From Candidatus Manganitrophus morganii (lineage in GTDB: Bacteria > Nitrospirota > Nitrospiria > SBBL01 > Manganitrophaceae), in contig JAJHOH010000001.1 in the NCBI GenBank assembly GCA_021651055.1, forward strand, positions 1,860,001 to 1,924,000: 64,000 bases of DNA, given 5' to 3'. The position numbers were made by a program, and so were the translations under genes. The first letter of the stretch is position 1. Each line of letters starts with the position of its first letter. Below are positions 54,016 through 63,763 of the stretch, in pieces. A model generated the notes under the pieces. It was not told where the DNA came from, ran no database searches, and saw nothing but the letters and a program-made list of their open reading frames with translations.

Positions 54016-54873
54016 CTACTTCTTGAGCTTCTTCCCCTCGAATACCACCGTCTGTCCCGGCTTCATCACCCGGGCGGGAATCTTTTCTTTGCCGAGTGCA
54101 TCGACGAAGGGCTTCGGGTCTTGCGTCAGAATCGGCATCGTTCCGAAGTGATGCGGGATGGCCAGCTTCGCTTTGACCGTCGCGGCGGCCTTGGCCGCCA
54201 TCGCCGGGGACATTCCAAAGTGGCCGCCGATGTTGATCAGGGCGACGTCGGGGGCATGCTGGCCGATCAACGCCATATCGCCGAAGTAGGCGGTGTCGCC
54301 GGTGTGATAGATCGTCGGACCGTTCTTGATGATCACGATGAACCCGCCCGGATTGCCCCCATAGACGATGTCGGCCTCCTGGGGTCCCGCGTTCGGATTG
54401 CCGAGGCCGCTGGAGTGGACGGCCGGCGTCATCACGACGGTCACTTCTCCCTTGGCAATCTCGATCTCTCCCCCAATGTTCAGGAAAGTGTCGAACCCGA
54501 CCTGCTCTTTGGGAAACCCGAGGAGCTTCACCATATTGCCCCCCAGCTCGGCATTCGTGACAAGCCGGGCCCCTGTTTTTTTCGCCAAGGCGACTGAATC
54601 GCCGACGTGGTCCATGTGACCGTGTGTAATCAGGAGATAATCGGCTTTTTGAAATAGGGCGAGCGGATCTTTCTCTTCCTGCGCATTCGGATTGACCGGG
54701 TTCTTCAGCCAGGGATCGATCACCAGCACCGCTCCGCCGGGGGTCACAATCTCAAACGCCGCATGGCCATGCCAGGTCAGCCGGGTTTCCGCTCCCCACG
54801 CGGAAACAACCGGCATCAAGAAAATCGCCGATAAAAGAAGCGCCAGCCTGAACAGATTTCCCTTCCGATTCAT
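54016..54873 (-). CDS. exported UPF0173-like metallo-beta-lactamase-fold hydrolase
   Basis: The 285-residue protein has a signal peptide (LALLLSAIFLMPVVSAWGAE) and then the metal-dependent hydrolase fold: HGHAAFEI, metal motif THGHMDHVGD, later HSSG, HTGDTAYFGD and the C-terminal PHHFGT. The family (UPF0173) is usually cytoplasmic; here it should be periplasmic. Substrate unknown. ATG at 54873 follows GGAGG by about 8 bases. Confidence 0.88.
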   Translation of the reverse strand: MNRKGNLFRLALLLSAIFLMPVVSAWGAETRLTWHGHAAFEIVTPGGAVLVIDPWLKNPVNPNAQEEKDPLALFQKADYLLITHGHMDHVGDSVALAKKTGARLVTNAELGGNMVKLLGFPKEQVGFDTFLNIGGEIEIAKGEVTVVMTPAVHSSGLGNPNAGPQEADIVYGGNPGGFIVIIKNGPTIYHTGDTAYFGDMALIGQHAPDVALINIGGHFGMSPAMAAKAAATVKAKLAIPHHFGTMPILTQDPKPFVDALGKEKIPARVMKPGQTVVFEGKKLKK

Positions 54874-55085
54874 CGCATCATCCTCCCTCTCCGTTGATAG
54901 GATTACACCACGCAGCCGGCCCGATCTTTCCACTGAGATGATCCGCTCCGTTGTAACCGAATTCATCCTCCCTCGTCAACCCTCCACCCTCTTCTTGTGG
55001 CCGCGCCTCCGATTCCGATAGAATCAAAAACAAACGGCGTATCCGCGAGGAGGATTTGTCTACAGGACGCCGGGAGAAATCACCG

Positions 55086-56096
55086 ATGACCCTTCGGCTT
55101 CATTCAGGAACGATCCTGCTGCTGACCCTGCTCGGTGTCGGGCTGATTGGACTTTTCTTCCTCTGGAGTGTCATGATCCGAATGCCCGCGGCCTCTTTCC
55201 GCGGACCCCTCCCGCCCCTCACCCCCGCGGAAGAAACAAGCCGCGCGCGGCTTCAATCCCACCTCTCTGTTCTCGCCGGTCGGATCGGCGAGCGGAACCT
55301 TCAAAAACCGGCGCCGCTTGAAGCGGCGGCGAGTTATATCGAATCGACCCTTCGGCAAATCGGTTACGGAATCGTCTCACAGGAGTACACTCACAACGGC
55401 CAAACGTTCCGGAATCTGGAGGCGACCCTCCCGGGCCAAGACGGGACGGAAGAGGTTGTTCTTTTCGGCGCGCATTACGACTCGGTCTTCGGCTCGCCGG
55501 GAGCGGACGACAATGCCACCGGGGTGGCGGCGCTCCTGGAGCTGGCCGCGTTATTGAAGGGGGAACGATTCGACCGGACCATTCGGTTCGTCGCCTTCAC
55601 CAACGAGGAGCCCCCTATTTTTCTGACCGGCCAGATGGGAAGCCGGGCCTACGCCCGTGAAGCAAGACGGCGGGGGGATAAAATCACGGCGATGGTTTCG
55701 ATCGAGTCGATCGGTTATTACGCCTCGGAGCCCGGCAGCCAGCGGTATCCCTTCCCGTTCAGCTTCTTTTATCCGGATCGCGGCGACTTTATCGCCTTTG
55801 TCGGAAACATCCGGTACAGGCGACTGGTGAAACAAAGCATCGCCGCCTTTCGAAGGAGAACCCCCTTCCCCTCGGAGGGGGTCGCCGCCCCCGCCTGGAT
55901 CCCCGGCGTCTTTTGGTCCGATCACGACTCGTTTTGGAAGGAGGGCTACCCGGCGATGATGATCACCGACACGGTCCCCTTTCGAAACCCACACTACCAT
56001 CTCCCCACCGACAGGCCGGAGACGGTCGATCAGGTTCGCCTGGCGCGGGTGGTTCACGGCCTGGCCGATGTCGCCCGAAGTTTGGCGCAGAAGTAA
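55086..56096 (+). CDS. membrane-anchored M28-family zinc aminopeptidase
   Basis: The 336-residue protein has an N-terminal membrane anchor or signal (ILLLTLLGVGLIGLFFLW) followed by a peptidase M28 domain. Metal ligands and catalytic residues are in HYDSVFGSPGADDNATG (His and Asp), FTNEEPP (Glu-Glu), SIESIGYY and the terminal His in NPHYHLPTD. It probably degrades peptides in the periplasm. Start at 55086 follows GGGAGA; the frame from 55056 is less supported. Confidence 0.9.
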   Translation: MTLRLHSGTILLLTLLGVGLIGLFFLWSVMIRMPAASFRGPLPPLTPAEETSRARLQSHLSVLAGRIGERNLQKPAPLEAAASYIESTLRQIGYGIVSQEYTHNGQTFRNLEATLPGQDGTEEVVLFGAHYDSVFGSPGADDNATGVAALLELAALLKGERFDRTIRFVAFTNEEPPIFLTGQMGSRAYAREARRRGDKITAMVSIESIGYYASEPGSQRYPFPFSFFYPDRGDFIAFVGNIRYRRLVKQSIAAFRRRTPFPSEGVAAPAWIPGVFWSDHDSFWKEGYPAMMITDTVPFRNPHYHLPTDRPETVDQVRLARVVHGLADVARSLAQK

Positions 56097-56144
56097 AGAG
56101 GGAAGCCGAGCCATGCGCTGAAAGATAGAATTCCGGCGGGGCCG

Positions 56145-56759
56145 TTAAGCGGGGGGAGCGTCGGGGGGATGTTTCTTCACCAGGAAGCGGGCGATGTCGC
56201 CGATTTGGGTCGGATCGGGAGAGAGGAACTCGACGCCGACCCCCTCCGAACCGGTCCATCGAATTTGACCGGCGAGATGAATCTCTTCATCATTCAATAA
56301 AAACTGGACCTCGATAATGTCTCCGAGATTGAAGCGATGGGCCGTCCGCACAAAACAGCCCCCTTCACTCAGGTCCACCAGCAATGACGGCTCTTTATCC
56401 AGAAGGGCCTCCTGCTGAACCTTCAAACGGGTCGAACGTCTCGCGATGGAGGCATCCTGTATTTTCTTAATGGCATCGACAAGGCGCAGAAGCTGATCGT
56501 CGTTGTGGGACTCGAATCGGATTCCGTATTGGTTCGCGCCGATCACGTGAATGACCCGGCCGCGCAGATGAAACGTTTCGCCGAAGGCGGAGAACCTCAC
56601 TTCGAGCGGGTCGGCATCGGCCAGGGGCTTGTTGCACTCGACAAGACATCCGCCGAGACTCAGTTTTTTGATCGCCGCGCGGATGTTGCGATTAATCCGC
56701 GCTTCGAAGTTGACGTCCACGCGAACGAACTTGCGTCTTTCGTAGGCTGAAACCGACAT
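56145..56759 (-). CDS. tandem PilZ-domain protein
   Basis: The 204-residue protein has two PilZ domains. The first (residues 8-100) has RRKFVRVD with LSLGGCLV. The second (about 105-195) has RRSTRLKV with DLSEGGCFV, closer to the canonical RxxxR and DxSxxG c-di-GMP sites. It is probably a c-di-GMP effector; target not evident. Divergent from the FKBP gene. Confidence 0.85.
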   Translation of the reverse strand: MSVSAYERRKFVRVDVNFEARINRNIRAAIKKLSLGGCLVECNKPLADADPLEVRFSAFGETFHLRGRVIHVIGANQYGIRFESHNDDQLLRLVDAIKKIQDASIARRSTRLKVQQEALLDKEPSLLVDLSEGGCFVRTAHRFNLGDIIEVQFLLNDEEIHLAGQIRWTGSEGVGVEFLSPDPTQIGDIARFLVKKHPPDAPPA

Positions 56760-57130
56760 GGCTTAATTCTCCTATCCGGGATATCTTAAGATGGGATTGG
56801 AGATCCGAAACGGATTAATTGTACCAAATTTGAAACAATTTTCAATGGAAATAAAGCCTTCCGTTAAAACACGCAAGCGCGGGTCATTGTTTTTATCTAT
56901 CCGCGGGAATCTCGATTTCGGCGCCGTGTTCCTGCGGTCAGCGGCTCGACATCTCGGAAAATGGTTTCCCGATTGCAATGATCGGGCGTGATGTTTTATG
57001 ATTAGAATCACCCTGGATGTTTCCCGTCCCCGATCGGATCGATGAAGACGCGATCTACATCCAATCTTTTTCCAGAAGGACGACCCCTCATCTTACGCCA
57101 CCCATTGCCATTTACCGAAAGGAGAGAATC
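56760..57130. other. divergent intergenic region (371 bp) between PilZ and FKBP genes
   Basis: AT-rich on the PilZ side. TTGCAA followed at 17 bases by TTATGA near 56974-57002 might be a weak FKBP promoter. A short plus-strand frame (56791-56991) has no ribosome site or family resemblance. Confidence 0.4.
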
Positions 57131-57559
57131 ATGGCTCAAGCAAAACGCGGGAATGCCGTAAAAGTTCACTACGTCGGAAAATTCGAGGATGGGACGGTAT
57201 TCGACACCTCCAGAGAACGGGAACCGCTCCCTTTCACGATCGGCGAAGGAGAAGTCATCCCCGGTTTTGAAGAAGCGGTGGTCGGAATGAATCCGGGAGA
57301 GTCGAAGAAGGTCGTCATCCCGGCGGAAAACGCCTATGGCCCGCGCCACGAAGAGATGGTCCTGGTGGTCGATCGACAGAACCTCCCCGAAGGGGTCGAT
57401 CCGCAGGTAGGACAGCAATATCAAATTCCCCAATCCGACGGCCAATCGATCGTCGTCACCGTGACCGACGCCTCCGATTCGAGCGTTACACTGGACGGCA
57501 ATCATCCTTTGGCGGGACGCGAGCTGACGTTCGAAATTGAGCTGCTTGAAGTGGCCTGA
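57131..57559 (+). CDS. FKBP-type peptidyl-prolyl isomerase (SlyD-like)
   Basis: The 142-residue protein has the FKBP core VKVHYVGKFEDGTVFDTS and FTIGEGEVIPGFEEAV, and an inserted-flap region (NAYGPRHEEMVLVVDRQNLP) as in SlyD. It lacks the His-rich tail of E. coli SlyD. Cytoplasmic folding helper. AAAGGAGAG precedes the ATG at 57131; longer frames are unlikely. Confidence 0.93.
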   Translation: MAQAKRGNAVKVHYVGKFEDGTVFDTSREREPLPFTIGEGEVIPGFEEAVVGMNPGESKKVVIPAENAYGPRHEEMVLVVDRQNLPEGVDPQVGQQYQIPQSDGQSIVVTVTDASDSSVTLDGNHPLAGRELTFEIELLEVA

Positions 57560-57616
57560 TTACCCGACCGATCCGAGGGGAAAAGGTCCGGCCGGCGATC
57601 GCCGGCCGGATGCAAG

Positions 57617-58858
57617 CTACAAAAACCTCGCCTCTAAGATGAGGACCCCTATCCCCACGCCGATCGTCAACAGCGTTAAGATCGCGCCGACCTTGAAGTA
57701 CTCCCAAAAGGAGATCTCCACCTCCGGGCGCGCCAATGAGACGACAATCAGATTGGCGACCGAGCCGACCAGCGTCAGATTCCCGGCAAGCGTGCTGCTC
57801 ATCGCCAGGGTGAGCCACCCCAGATCGGGGTTGGGAAGCGCCTCCACAAACGGCTCCAGCAAGACGACCGCCGGAACGTTGCTGACGAGATTCGAGAGAA
57901 CCAGCGTCACCCCGCTGAGCACCGCCACCACCTGCGCCGGGCTTCCTTGAAGCAGCGGCGCGCTTCCCTCCAGCACCAACCGGACCCACCCCGAACGCTC
58001 CAGCCCCCGCATCACCACGAAGAGGGAGGCGAAGAAGACCAGCAGCGTCCAATCGACCTTTCGGAAGGCGAGCTCCGGCTTTCGGTTGCCGATCAGAAAG
58101 AGGACCGCCGCCCCCCCGATCGCAACAAGCGGATAGGGCTGCTCGGCGAAGAAGAGCGCCAGCATCCCCGCCACGACCGCCAGGCTTTTGATTAAAAGGG
58201 GGCGATCGGTTTCGGGCAGGAGGTCGTTCGGCCCGATCTCGACCGGGGAGGCGGGAGGCGCCAGCTCCTTTCGATAGATCCAGGCGATCACGGCCACGTT
58301 CAGGGCCAACCCGATCAGGGTGATCGGCGAGAGCAGGAGGAAGAATCGGGCGAATGAAATCTCCGAATGATTCCCGATGAACATGTTCTGCGGATTTCCC
58401 ATGATCGACATCTGGCCGCCGATGTTCGACGCCGTCGCCAGCGCAATCAGATAAGGAATCGGGTTCAGGCGAAGCGACCGGAGGAGCAGGAGCAGAATCG
58501 GGGTGAAAAGAAGACAGATCGTGTCGTTCACGAAAATGGCGGAGAGAAATCCACTCAACAGGACCACCCAGACCAGGAGGCGAAAAGGGGAGAGGAAGCG
58601 GCGGGCCAAACATGACGCGATCCAGTGAAAGAGCCCACCCATGGCAAGATAGGCAACGACGAGCATCATCCCCAGCAGGAGGAGGAGGGTGTCCCAGTCG
58701 ATGGCGATGTAGGCTTCTTGGAGGGAGAGGACGCCGGTCGCCACCATCAGGACGGCGCCGACCAGCGCGCCGGCCGGCATATCGAGCGGAACGCCCGGGA
58801 TGTTCCGAACGGCGATAAAGGTATAGGTAAAGAGAAAGATCAGGAGAGAGGCGGTCAC
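57617..58858 (-). CDS. SLC13/ArsB-NhaD-superfamily anion permease
   Basis: The 413-residue protein has about eleven helices and ion-transporter-superfamily signatures: FLSAIFVNDTICLLFTPIL, ALATASNIGGQMSIMGNPQN and a repeat-like TLAGNLTLVGSVANLIV. Such proteins carry dicarboxylates, citrate, arsenite or Na+; substrate unresolved. It begins 7 bases after the rimO stop, so it is co-transcribed. Confidence 0.87.
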   Translation of the reverse strand: MTASLLIFLFTYTFIAVRNIPGVPLDMPAGALVGAVLMVATGVLSLQEAYIAIDWDTLLLLLGMMLVVAYLAMGGLFHWIASCLARRFLSPFRLLVWVVLLSGFLSAIFVNDTICLLFTPILLLLLRSLRLNPIPYLIALATASNIGGQMSIMGNPQNMFIGNHSEISFARFFLLLSPITLIGLALNVAVIAWIYRKELAPPASPVEIGPNDLLPETDRPLLIKSLAVVAGMLALFFAEQPYPLVAIGGAAVLFLIGNRKPELAFRKVDWTLLVFFASLFVVMRGLERSGWVRLVLEGSAPLLQGSPAQVVAVLSGVTLVLSNLVSNVPAVVLLEPFVEALPNPDLGWLTLAMSSTLAGNLTLVGSVANLIVVSLARPEVEISFWEYFKVGAILTLLTIGVGIGVLILEARFL

Positions 58859-58865
58859 GGCCCCC

Positions 58866-60305
58866 TCACCGATGTATTGACGGCGAGATCATCGGAAGGA
58901 GCGCCTCCTCTTTTTGAGGCGGGGCGGGATTGTCTTTTTCCTCCGCGATCTCCCCGACCAGATCGTAATCGTGCGCCGCGGTGATTCGAACGGAGACGAA
59001 CCGGCCCGGGTTCACCACCTCCCCGCCGGTGTCGTTGATCAGGATGACGCCGTCCACGTCGGGGGCTTGTCCCTCCAATCTCCCTTCGAGAAGAAGATCG
59101 CTCTCCTTCGAGAGCCCGTCGACCAAGACTGTCTGGACCGTCCCGATCATCTTCCGGTGTTTTCGCCGTGAAATCTTCCGCTGCATTTCCAAGAGCGTTT
59201 TCTGACGTTTGATTTTGACCCCTTCCGCAATCGGATCGCCGAGCGGATGGGCGGAGGTCCCCTCCTCCAGCGAGTAAGTGAAGATGCCGAGCCGGTCGAA
59301 TTCGGTCTCCCGGATGAACTCCGAAAGGGTCCGGAATTCCTTCTCCGTCTCCCCCGGGAAACCGACGATGAAAGTACTTCGGAGGGTGACGCCGGGGATC
59401 CGGTCGCGAAGTTTTTGGATCAGCCGCTCGATGTCGCGCCGCTTCCCCTTTCGGTTCATCTTCTTGAGAATGGTATCATCAATATGCTGAAGCGGGAGGT
59501 CGATGTAGCGGCAGATCTTCTCCTCCTCGGCGATCAGATCGATCAACGCGTCGGTGAAATCGGTCGGGTAGGTATAGAAAAGGCGGATCCAACGAAGGCC
59601 GTCAATCCGGACCAACGCTTTCAGAAGGGTGACCAGCTCCCCCTTTTTCCGGCGGTCCCAACCGAAGCTGGTGAGGCTCTGCGCGATGAGGTTGATCTCG
59701 ACCACCCCTTCGTCCGCCAGCGCCTGCGCCTCGCGGACGACCGAATCGATCGTCCGGCTCTGAAGATCCCCCCGAAAAGAGGGAATGCTGCAGAACGAGC
59801 ACCGGTAGTTACACCCCTCCGAAACCTTGATATAGGCCCAGTGTTTCGGTCCGAGCCGCAGGCGCGGGGTCTCCGGCTGATAGAGATAGGTCGGCGTCTC
59901 GGTGAGGCTCGGGCGATGATCCGTTCTCTTCGGATTCAGCAGCGCGTCGCAGAGGGAGGCGATCTTCGGGAAGTCGCCGGTCCCGACGACGGCGTCGATC
60001 TCCGGAAGCTGATCGAGGAGATCGCCCGAATAACGCTGCGTCAGACATCCGGTAGCGATGAGCGCTTGGCAGCGGCCGCTCTTTTTCAGCTCTCCCATTT
60101 CGATGAGAGTGTCGATCGACTCCTCTTTGGCCTGATCGATGAATCCGCAGGTGTTGACGATCACGATATCGGCCTCTCCCGCTTCGGCGGTCAATTCATA
60201 CCCCGCCTGAAGGAGCGATCCGAGCATCACCTCGGAATCGACCTGATTCTTGGGACAGCCGAGGCTGACCAGCCCGACTTTTTTCTTTTCATTTGAATAC
60301 TTCAA
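58866..60305 (-). CDS. rimO: ribosomal protein uS12 methylthiotransferase RimO
   Basis: The 479-residue enzyme has the N-terminal MTTase domain (VGLVSLGCPKNQVDSEVML, NTCGFIDQAKEES), the radical-SAM motif CNYRCSFCSIP and a C-terminal TRAM domain (QTVLVDGLSKE onward). LGCPKNxVDSE is diagnostic for RimO over MiaB. Start at TTG 60305: AGAGG lies 5 bases upstream and the preceding codons of the longer frame are not conserved. The C-terminus is extended by about 20 residues. Confidence 0.93.
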   Translation of the reverse strand: MKYSNEKKKVGLVSLGCPKNQVDSEVMLGSLLQAGYELTAEAGEADIVIVNTCGFIDQAKEESIDTLIEMGELKKSGRCQALIATGCLTQRYSGDLLDQLPEIDAVVGTGDFPKIASLCDALLNPKRTDHRPSLTETPTYLYQPETPRLRLGPKHWAYIKVSEGCNYRCSFCSIPSFRGDLQSRTIDSVVREAQALADEGVVEINLIAQSLTSFGWDRRKKGELVTLLKALVRIDGLRWIRLFYTYPTDFTDALIDLIAEEEKICRYIDLPLQHIDDTILKKMNRKGKRRDIERLIQKLRDRIPGVTLRSTFIVGFPGETEKEFRTLSEFIRETEFDRLGIFTYSLEEGTSAHPLGDPIAEGVKIKRQKTLLEMQRKISRRKHRKMIGTVQTVLVDGLSKESDLLLEGRLEGQAPDVDGVILINDTGGEVVNPGRFVSVRITAAHDYDLVGEIAEEKDNPAPPQKEEALLPMISPSIHR

Positions 60306-60733
60306 ACCGACCTCTCCGCAAAGAACGGCTATTGTATGCCAACTTCCCCCGAAAAACAAGCGTTTCGCGAACCAGCCTCTCCCCTCCAGATCCTCTCCTT
60401 TGGATTGGATGGATCCTCTTTTTCATTTAACCGTTCTTCCCTCTCTGAGTAGTTTACCAGATCCGATCCGCCTGATTTTCAGGGAACGAGGAGAGATACA
60501 GCAAAGCATCGAAATCATACAGCAGGGCAGGGATATTCTTGCGGAAAGACATTCTTCCTTCCGGAAGGCTTCCGAATTCCGGAAGAGAAACCTTCCCACC
60601 GATCCCGATTTTGGTCCCTTCGGATCGTCAAACGGCTTTTTTTCTCACTCTTTCCTTCTCCCCGCGTCACGGCACATTGCTTGCTTTAATCTATGATCGT
60701 CATACCAACAATCAAACATCCAGGGGGGATAAA
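60306..60733. other. 428-bp intergenic region
   Basis: Holds a cluster of inverted TTCCGG motifs (TTCCGGAAGG and TTCCGGAAGA near 60556-60590) that could fold. I see no gene; frames here lack coding character. Confidence 0.4.
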
Positions 60734-60913
60734 ATGAATTGCAGAAAATGTGGCGGACTGATGGTGGCGGAGAAATTCTTATTCACATCGATCGAATCGC
60801 GTCCTTGGGACTATGTCGGCTCGCGGTGTCTCTGCTGCGGGCGGATCGAGGACCCGGTGATCTTGGCGCACGAGATGAGGGCACGGTCCCGTCGTTCCAG
60901 AGCGAGGGGTTAG
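60734..60913 (+). CDS. 59-residue zinc-ribbon protein
   Basis: Two CxxC knuckles (CRKCGG near the start, CLCCGR near residue 35) with a basic Arg-rich tail. AGGGGGG precedes the ATG at 60734 with good spacing. Tiny treble-clef/zinc-ribbon protein, no specific family recognised; a regulatory or RNA/DNA-binding role is only a guess. Confidence 0.7.
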   Translation: MNCRKCGGLMVAEKFLFTSIESRPWDYVGSRCLCCGRIEDPVILAHEMRARSRRSRARG

Positions 60914-61051
60914 CGTCGGAACGCTGCGGAACCGCGCAGAATCATCCATCTTGTCTGAAATCGTCCATTTTCGTTTTGATTGTGGAATCGCTCCGTCCCG
61001 ATTCAGTATAATGGTCTGACCCCGACATTTGCTGATGAGCGGAGCCCCACG

Positions 61052-62509
61052 ATGGATGCTTTTTTCTCGACCCCCCTGGAAACCAGACTCGCACGCCATC
61101 TGACCGAATCGCCCGGGCAGGCCGCCCTCACTCTCTTTCACTCGGTCGTCGCCGAGGTTCCCGCCTACCGCGACTTCCTAAAACGCGAAGAGATCGATCC
61201 AAACCGGATTCAAACGTCTGCCGACTTTCAAACCCTCCCCCTTCTCACGAAACAAAATTACATGACCGTCTACCCGCTCCCGCAGCGCTGCCGCGGGGAA
61301 AAGCTGCACAACTGCGAGATGATCGCCGTCTCCTCCGGATCGACCGGAACACCCCTCTTCTGGCCCCGCTCTCTGAAACATGAGCTCGACATCTCCTTTC
61401 GTTTCGAGCAGATTTTCAGGGATGCTTTCCAAGCCGACCGCCGCCCCACGCTGGCGGTGATCTGCTTCGCTCTCGGCACCTGGGTCGGCGGGATGTACAC
61501 CGCCGCCTGTTGCCGGTATCTTGCCCAGAAGGGTTACCCGATCACCCTCGTCACGCCGGGGAACAACAAGAGCGAGATCTTCCGAGTGATTGAGACCCTG
61601 GGTCCGCACTTCGAGCAGGTGGTCCTCGCCGGCTATCCGCCGTTTATCAAAGAGGTAATCGATCATGGGATTGCGCAGGGGATCGACTGGAAACGGTATC
61701 GGATCAGAATGGTCTTCGCCGGCGAGGTCTTCAGCGAAGAGTGGCGAACGCTGGTCTGCGAGCGGGTTGGATCGAGCGATCCGGTCCATGACACCGCCTC
61801 CCTCTACGGAACCGCCGATGCCGGGGTGCTGGGAAATGAGACACCGATTTCCATCACCCTCCGACGATTTTTCGCCACCCACCCCGACGCAGCGCGGAAG
61901 CGGTTCGGAGAATCCCGCCTCCCGACGCTCGTCCAATACGATCCGTTGAGCCGCTTCTTCGAGGTCACGCCGGAGGGAACCTTGATCATCACCGGCGACA
62001 ACGGCGTGCCGCTCATCCGTTATCATATCGCCGACAAAGGGGGGGTCGTTCCTTACGAAACAATGCTCCGGTTCGTGAAGGAGAACGGCGGAGATCCGTT
62101 GACCGACCTGCGCGGCGTCTATCCCCTCCCCTTCGTTTATCTCTTCGGCCGGGCCGACTTCACCGTCTCCTACTACGGCGCGAACGTCTACCCGGAGAAT
62201 GTCACCGTCGCCCTGGAGCAAGAGCCGATCAAACAGTGGGTTACCGGGAAGTTCGTCCTTCAGGTGCAAGAGACCGAAACGAAAGACAAGCGCTTCAGTG
62301 TGGCCGTCGAGCTCCTGCCGGGGATCACCGGCGACGAGGAGAAACGGCAGGCGATCGCCGCATCGATTCAGCGGGAGCTGCTGCGGCTGAACAGCGAGTT
62401 CGCCCACTACGTTCCCGCCGCGCGCCAACGGCCGGAGGTGACGTTGAAGCCGTCCGGCGATCCCGATTATTTTCCGGTCGGGATAAAACATCGATACACG
62501 AGAAAGTAG
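61052..62509 (+). CDS. phenylacetate-CoA ligase-like adenylate-forming enzyme
   Basis: The 485-residue protein has the ANL-superfamily P-loop SSGSTGTPLFWPRS, the FAGEVFSEEW segment and YGTADAGVLGNE typical of PaaK-like ligases. It lacks the standard C-terminal Lys loop of acetyl-CoA synthetases. It should activate a carboxylate with ATP; substrate unknown. ATG at 61052 follows GGAG by about 8 bases. Its neighbour on the same strand is a lipid-type reductase. Confidence 0.83.
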   Translation: MDAFFSTPLETRLARHLTESPGQAALTLFHSVVAEVPAYRDFLKREEIDPNRIQTSADFQTLPLLTKQNYMTVYPLPQRCRGEKLHNCEMIAVSSGSTGTPLFWPRSLKHELDISFRFEQIFRDAFQADRRPTLAVICFALGTWVGGMYTAACCRYLAQKGYPITLVTPGNNKSEIFRVIETLGPHFEQVVLAGYPPFIKEVIDHGIAQGIDWKRYRIRMVFAGEVFSEEWRTLVCERVGSSDPVHDTASLYGTADAGVLGNETPISITLRRFFATHPDAARKRFGESRLPTLVQYDPLSRFFEVTPEGTLIITGDNGVPLIRYHIADKGGVVPYETMLRFVKENGGDPLTDLRGVYPLPFVYLFGRADFTVSYYGANVYPENVTVALEQEPIKQWVTGKFVLQVQETETKDKRFSVAVELLPGITGDEEKRQAIAASIQRELLRLNSEFAHYVPAARQRPEVTLKPSGDPDYFPVGIKHRYTRK

Positions 62510-62536
62510 TTTGACATCCCTCATCTCAGGTTTGCA

Positions 62537-63742
62537 ATGCGCTACGATGTGATTGTGGTGGGGAGCGGTCCGGCCGGAAGCACCGCGGCGCGGGAGTGTG
62601 CGGCGCGGGGAATGTCGGTTCTGCTCCTCGATAAGGCGACCTTCCCGCGCGACAAACCGTGCGGCGGCGGAATCACCCTCCGCGCCGCGCGTCTTTTGCC
62701 GTTTGATCTTGCCCCGGTCGTCGAACGCTCGATTTGCGGGCTCGACCTGACCTTCTCCGGCCGCGGCGGCTTTGCCCGCGATGCAGCGCAGCCGCTTTTC
62801 CATCTCGTCCAGCGGAACCGGTTCGATCATTTCTTAGTCGAACAGGCGGTCAAGGCCGGCGCGACTCTACGGGAGCGGACCCCGCTCCGCGAGATCGAGC
62901 GGGAGCGCTCCCGGGTGATCGTCCGAACAGGCGGCGAAACATTCGAGGGCCGGACCTTGGTGGCGGCCGACGGCGCGAATGGGGAGACCGCCAAGCGCGC
63001 CGGACTCACCGTGCCCCGTTGGCGCATCCTCGCCCTGGAAGGGAACATCACCCCGGACGGCCGCTTCCCGGAGCGGTGGCAAACCCGCGTCGGGATCGAT
63101 CTCGGCGCCGTCCCCGGCGGATATCACTGGCTCTTTCCGAAGGGGAACCATCTCAACATCGGGATCGGGGGGTTGCCGTCGGTTGGATCGGCCCTGCGCC
63201 GGAAGTTCGAGGAGGCGGTCCGCGGTTACGGTTTCGACCCGGCCACGCTCTGGGGGGTCCGGGCCGCCCCCCTCCCGATACGCCGTCCCGATACGCCGCT
63301 GATCCATGGCAACCTCCTTCTGGTCGGCGATGCCGCCGGCCTGGTCGATTTGCTGACCGGAGAGGGGATCTACGGCGCGATCTGGAGCGGCCGGGCGGCG
63401 GCCAAACATCTTGCCGCACACTTGGATGGGAAGGTCTCCGATCTGGAAGGCTACCGGCAGGAGGTGGAACGGGAGTTGATCCCCGAGCTTCAGATCGCCT
63501 TCCAGATGTGGTCTCTCTTCCACCTCGCTCCCGCCGTTGCAGCCAATCTGCTCTGGCGCCGATCGATCGGGCCTCTCAGCCGGCTCATCGGCTGGACCCG
63601 CTTCTGCCGGTTGACCCAAGGGGAAGATCGTTATAGGGATATACGGAGAGACTTGCGACCGCTTTGGTCGATTCTCGATCTGGTGCTCCGGCCCACGGCG
63701 TTTCCGTTCGCCTCGAAAATCTTTGAGACGTTCCAGCGGTAG
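62537..63742 (+). CDS. geranylgeranyl reductase-family FAD-dependent oxidoreductase
   Basis: The 401-residue flavoprotein has the dinucleotide motif VVGSGPAGSTAARECA at the N-terminus, CGGGITLRAARLLP, the ADGANG segment and the second FAD motif LLVGDAAGLVDLLTGEGI. Members reduce isoprenoid chains of lipids, quinones or pigments. It follows the ligase gene by 27 bases, so the two may form one pathway. Confidence 0.87.
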   Translation: MRYDVIVVGSGPAGSTAARECAARGMSVLLLDKATFPRDKPCGGGITLRAARLLPFDLAPVVERSICGLDLTFSGRGGFARDAAQPLFHLVQRNRFDHFLVEQAVKAGATLRERTPLREIERERSRVIVRTGGETFEGRTLVAADGANGETAKRAGLTVPRWRILALEGNITPDGRFPERWQTRVGIDLGAVPGGYHWLFPKGNHLNIGIGGLPSVGSALRRKFEEAVRGYGFDPATLWGVRAAPLPIRRPDTPLIHGNLLLVGDAAGLVDLLTGEGIYGAIWSGRAAAKHLAAHLDGKVSDLEGYRQEVERELIPELQIAFQMWSLFHLAPAVAANLLWRRSIGPLSRLIGWTRFCRLTQGEDRYRDIRRDLRPLWSILDLVLRPTAFPFASKIFETFQR

Positions 63743-63763
63743 GGCTCACATGAATGATCGGGA

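Noticed and set aside
57486-58613. 375-codon minus-strand frame overlapping the anion permease
   Set aside because: Same strand, different frame; Arg/Gly/Pro-rich shadow translation, while the permease frame has helices and signatures.
61006-61011. TATAAT hexamer before the ligase gene
   Set aside because: No -35-like hexamer at 16-18 bases; kept out of the promoter list.
61178-62830. 550-codon open frame on the minus strand
   Set aside because: It lies antisense to the PaaK-like ligase, whose motifs are clear. Composition is that of a high-GC shadow frame, with no ribosome site or domain.
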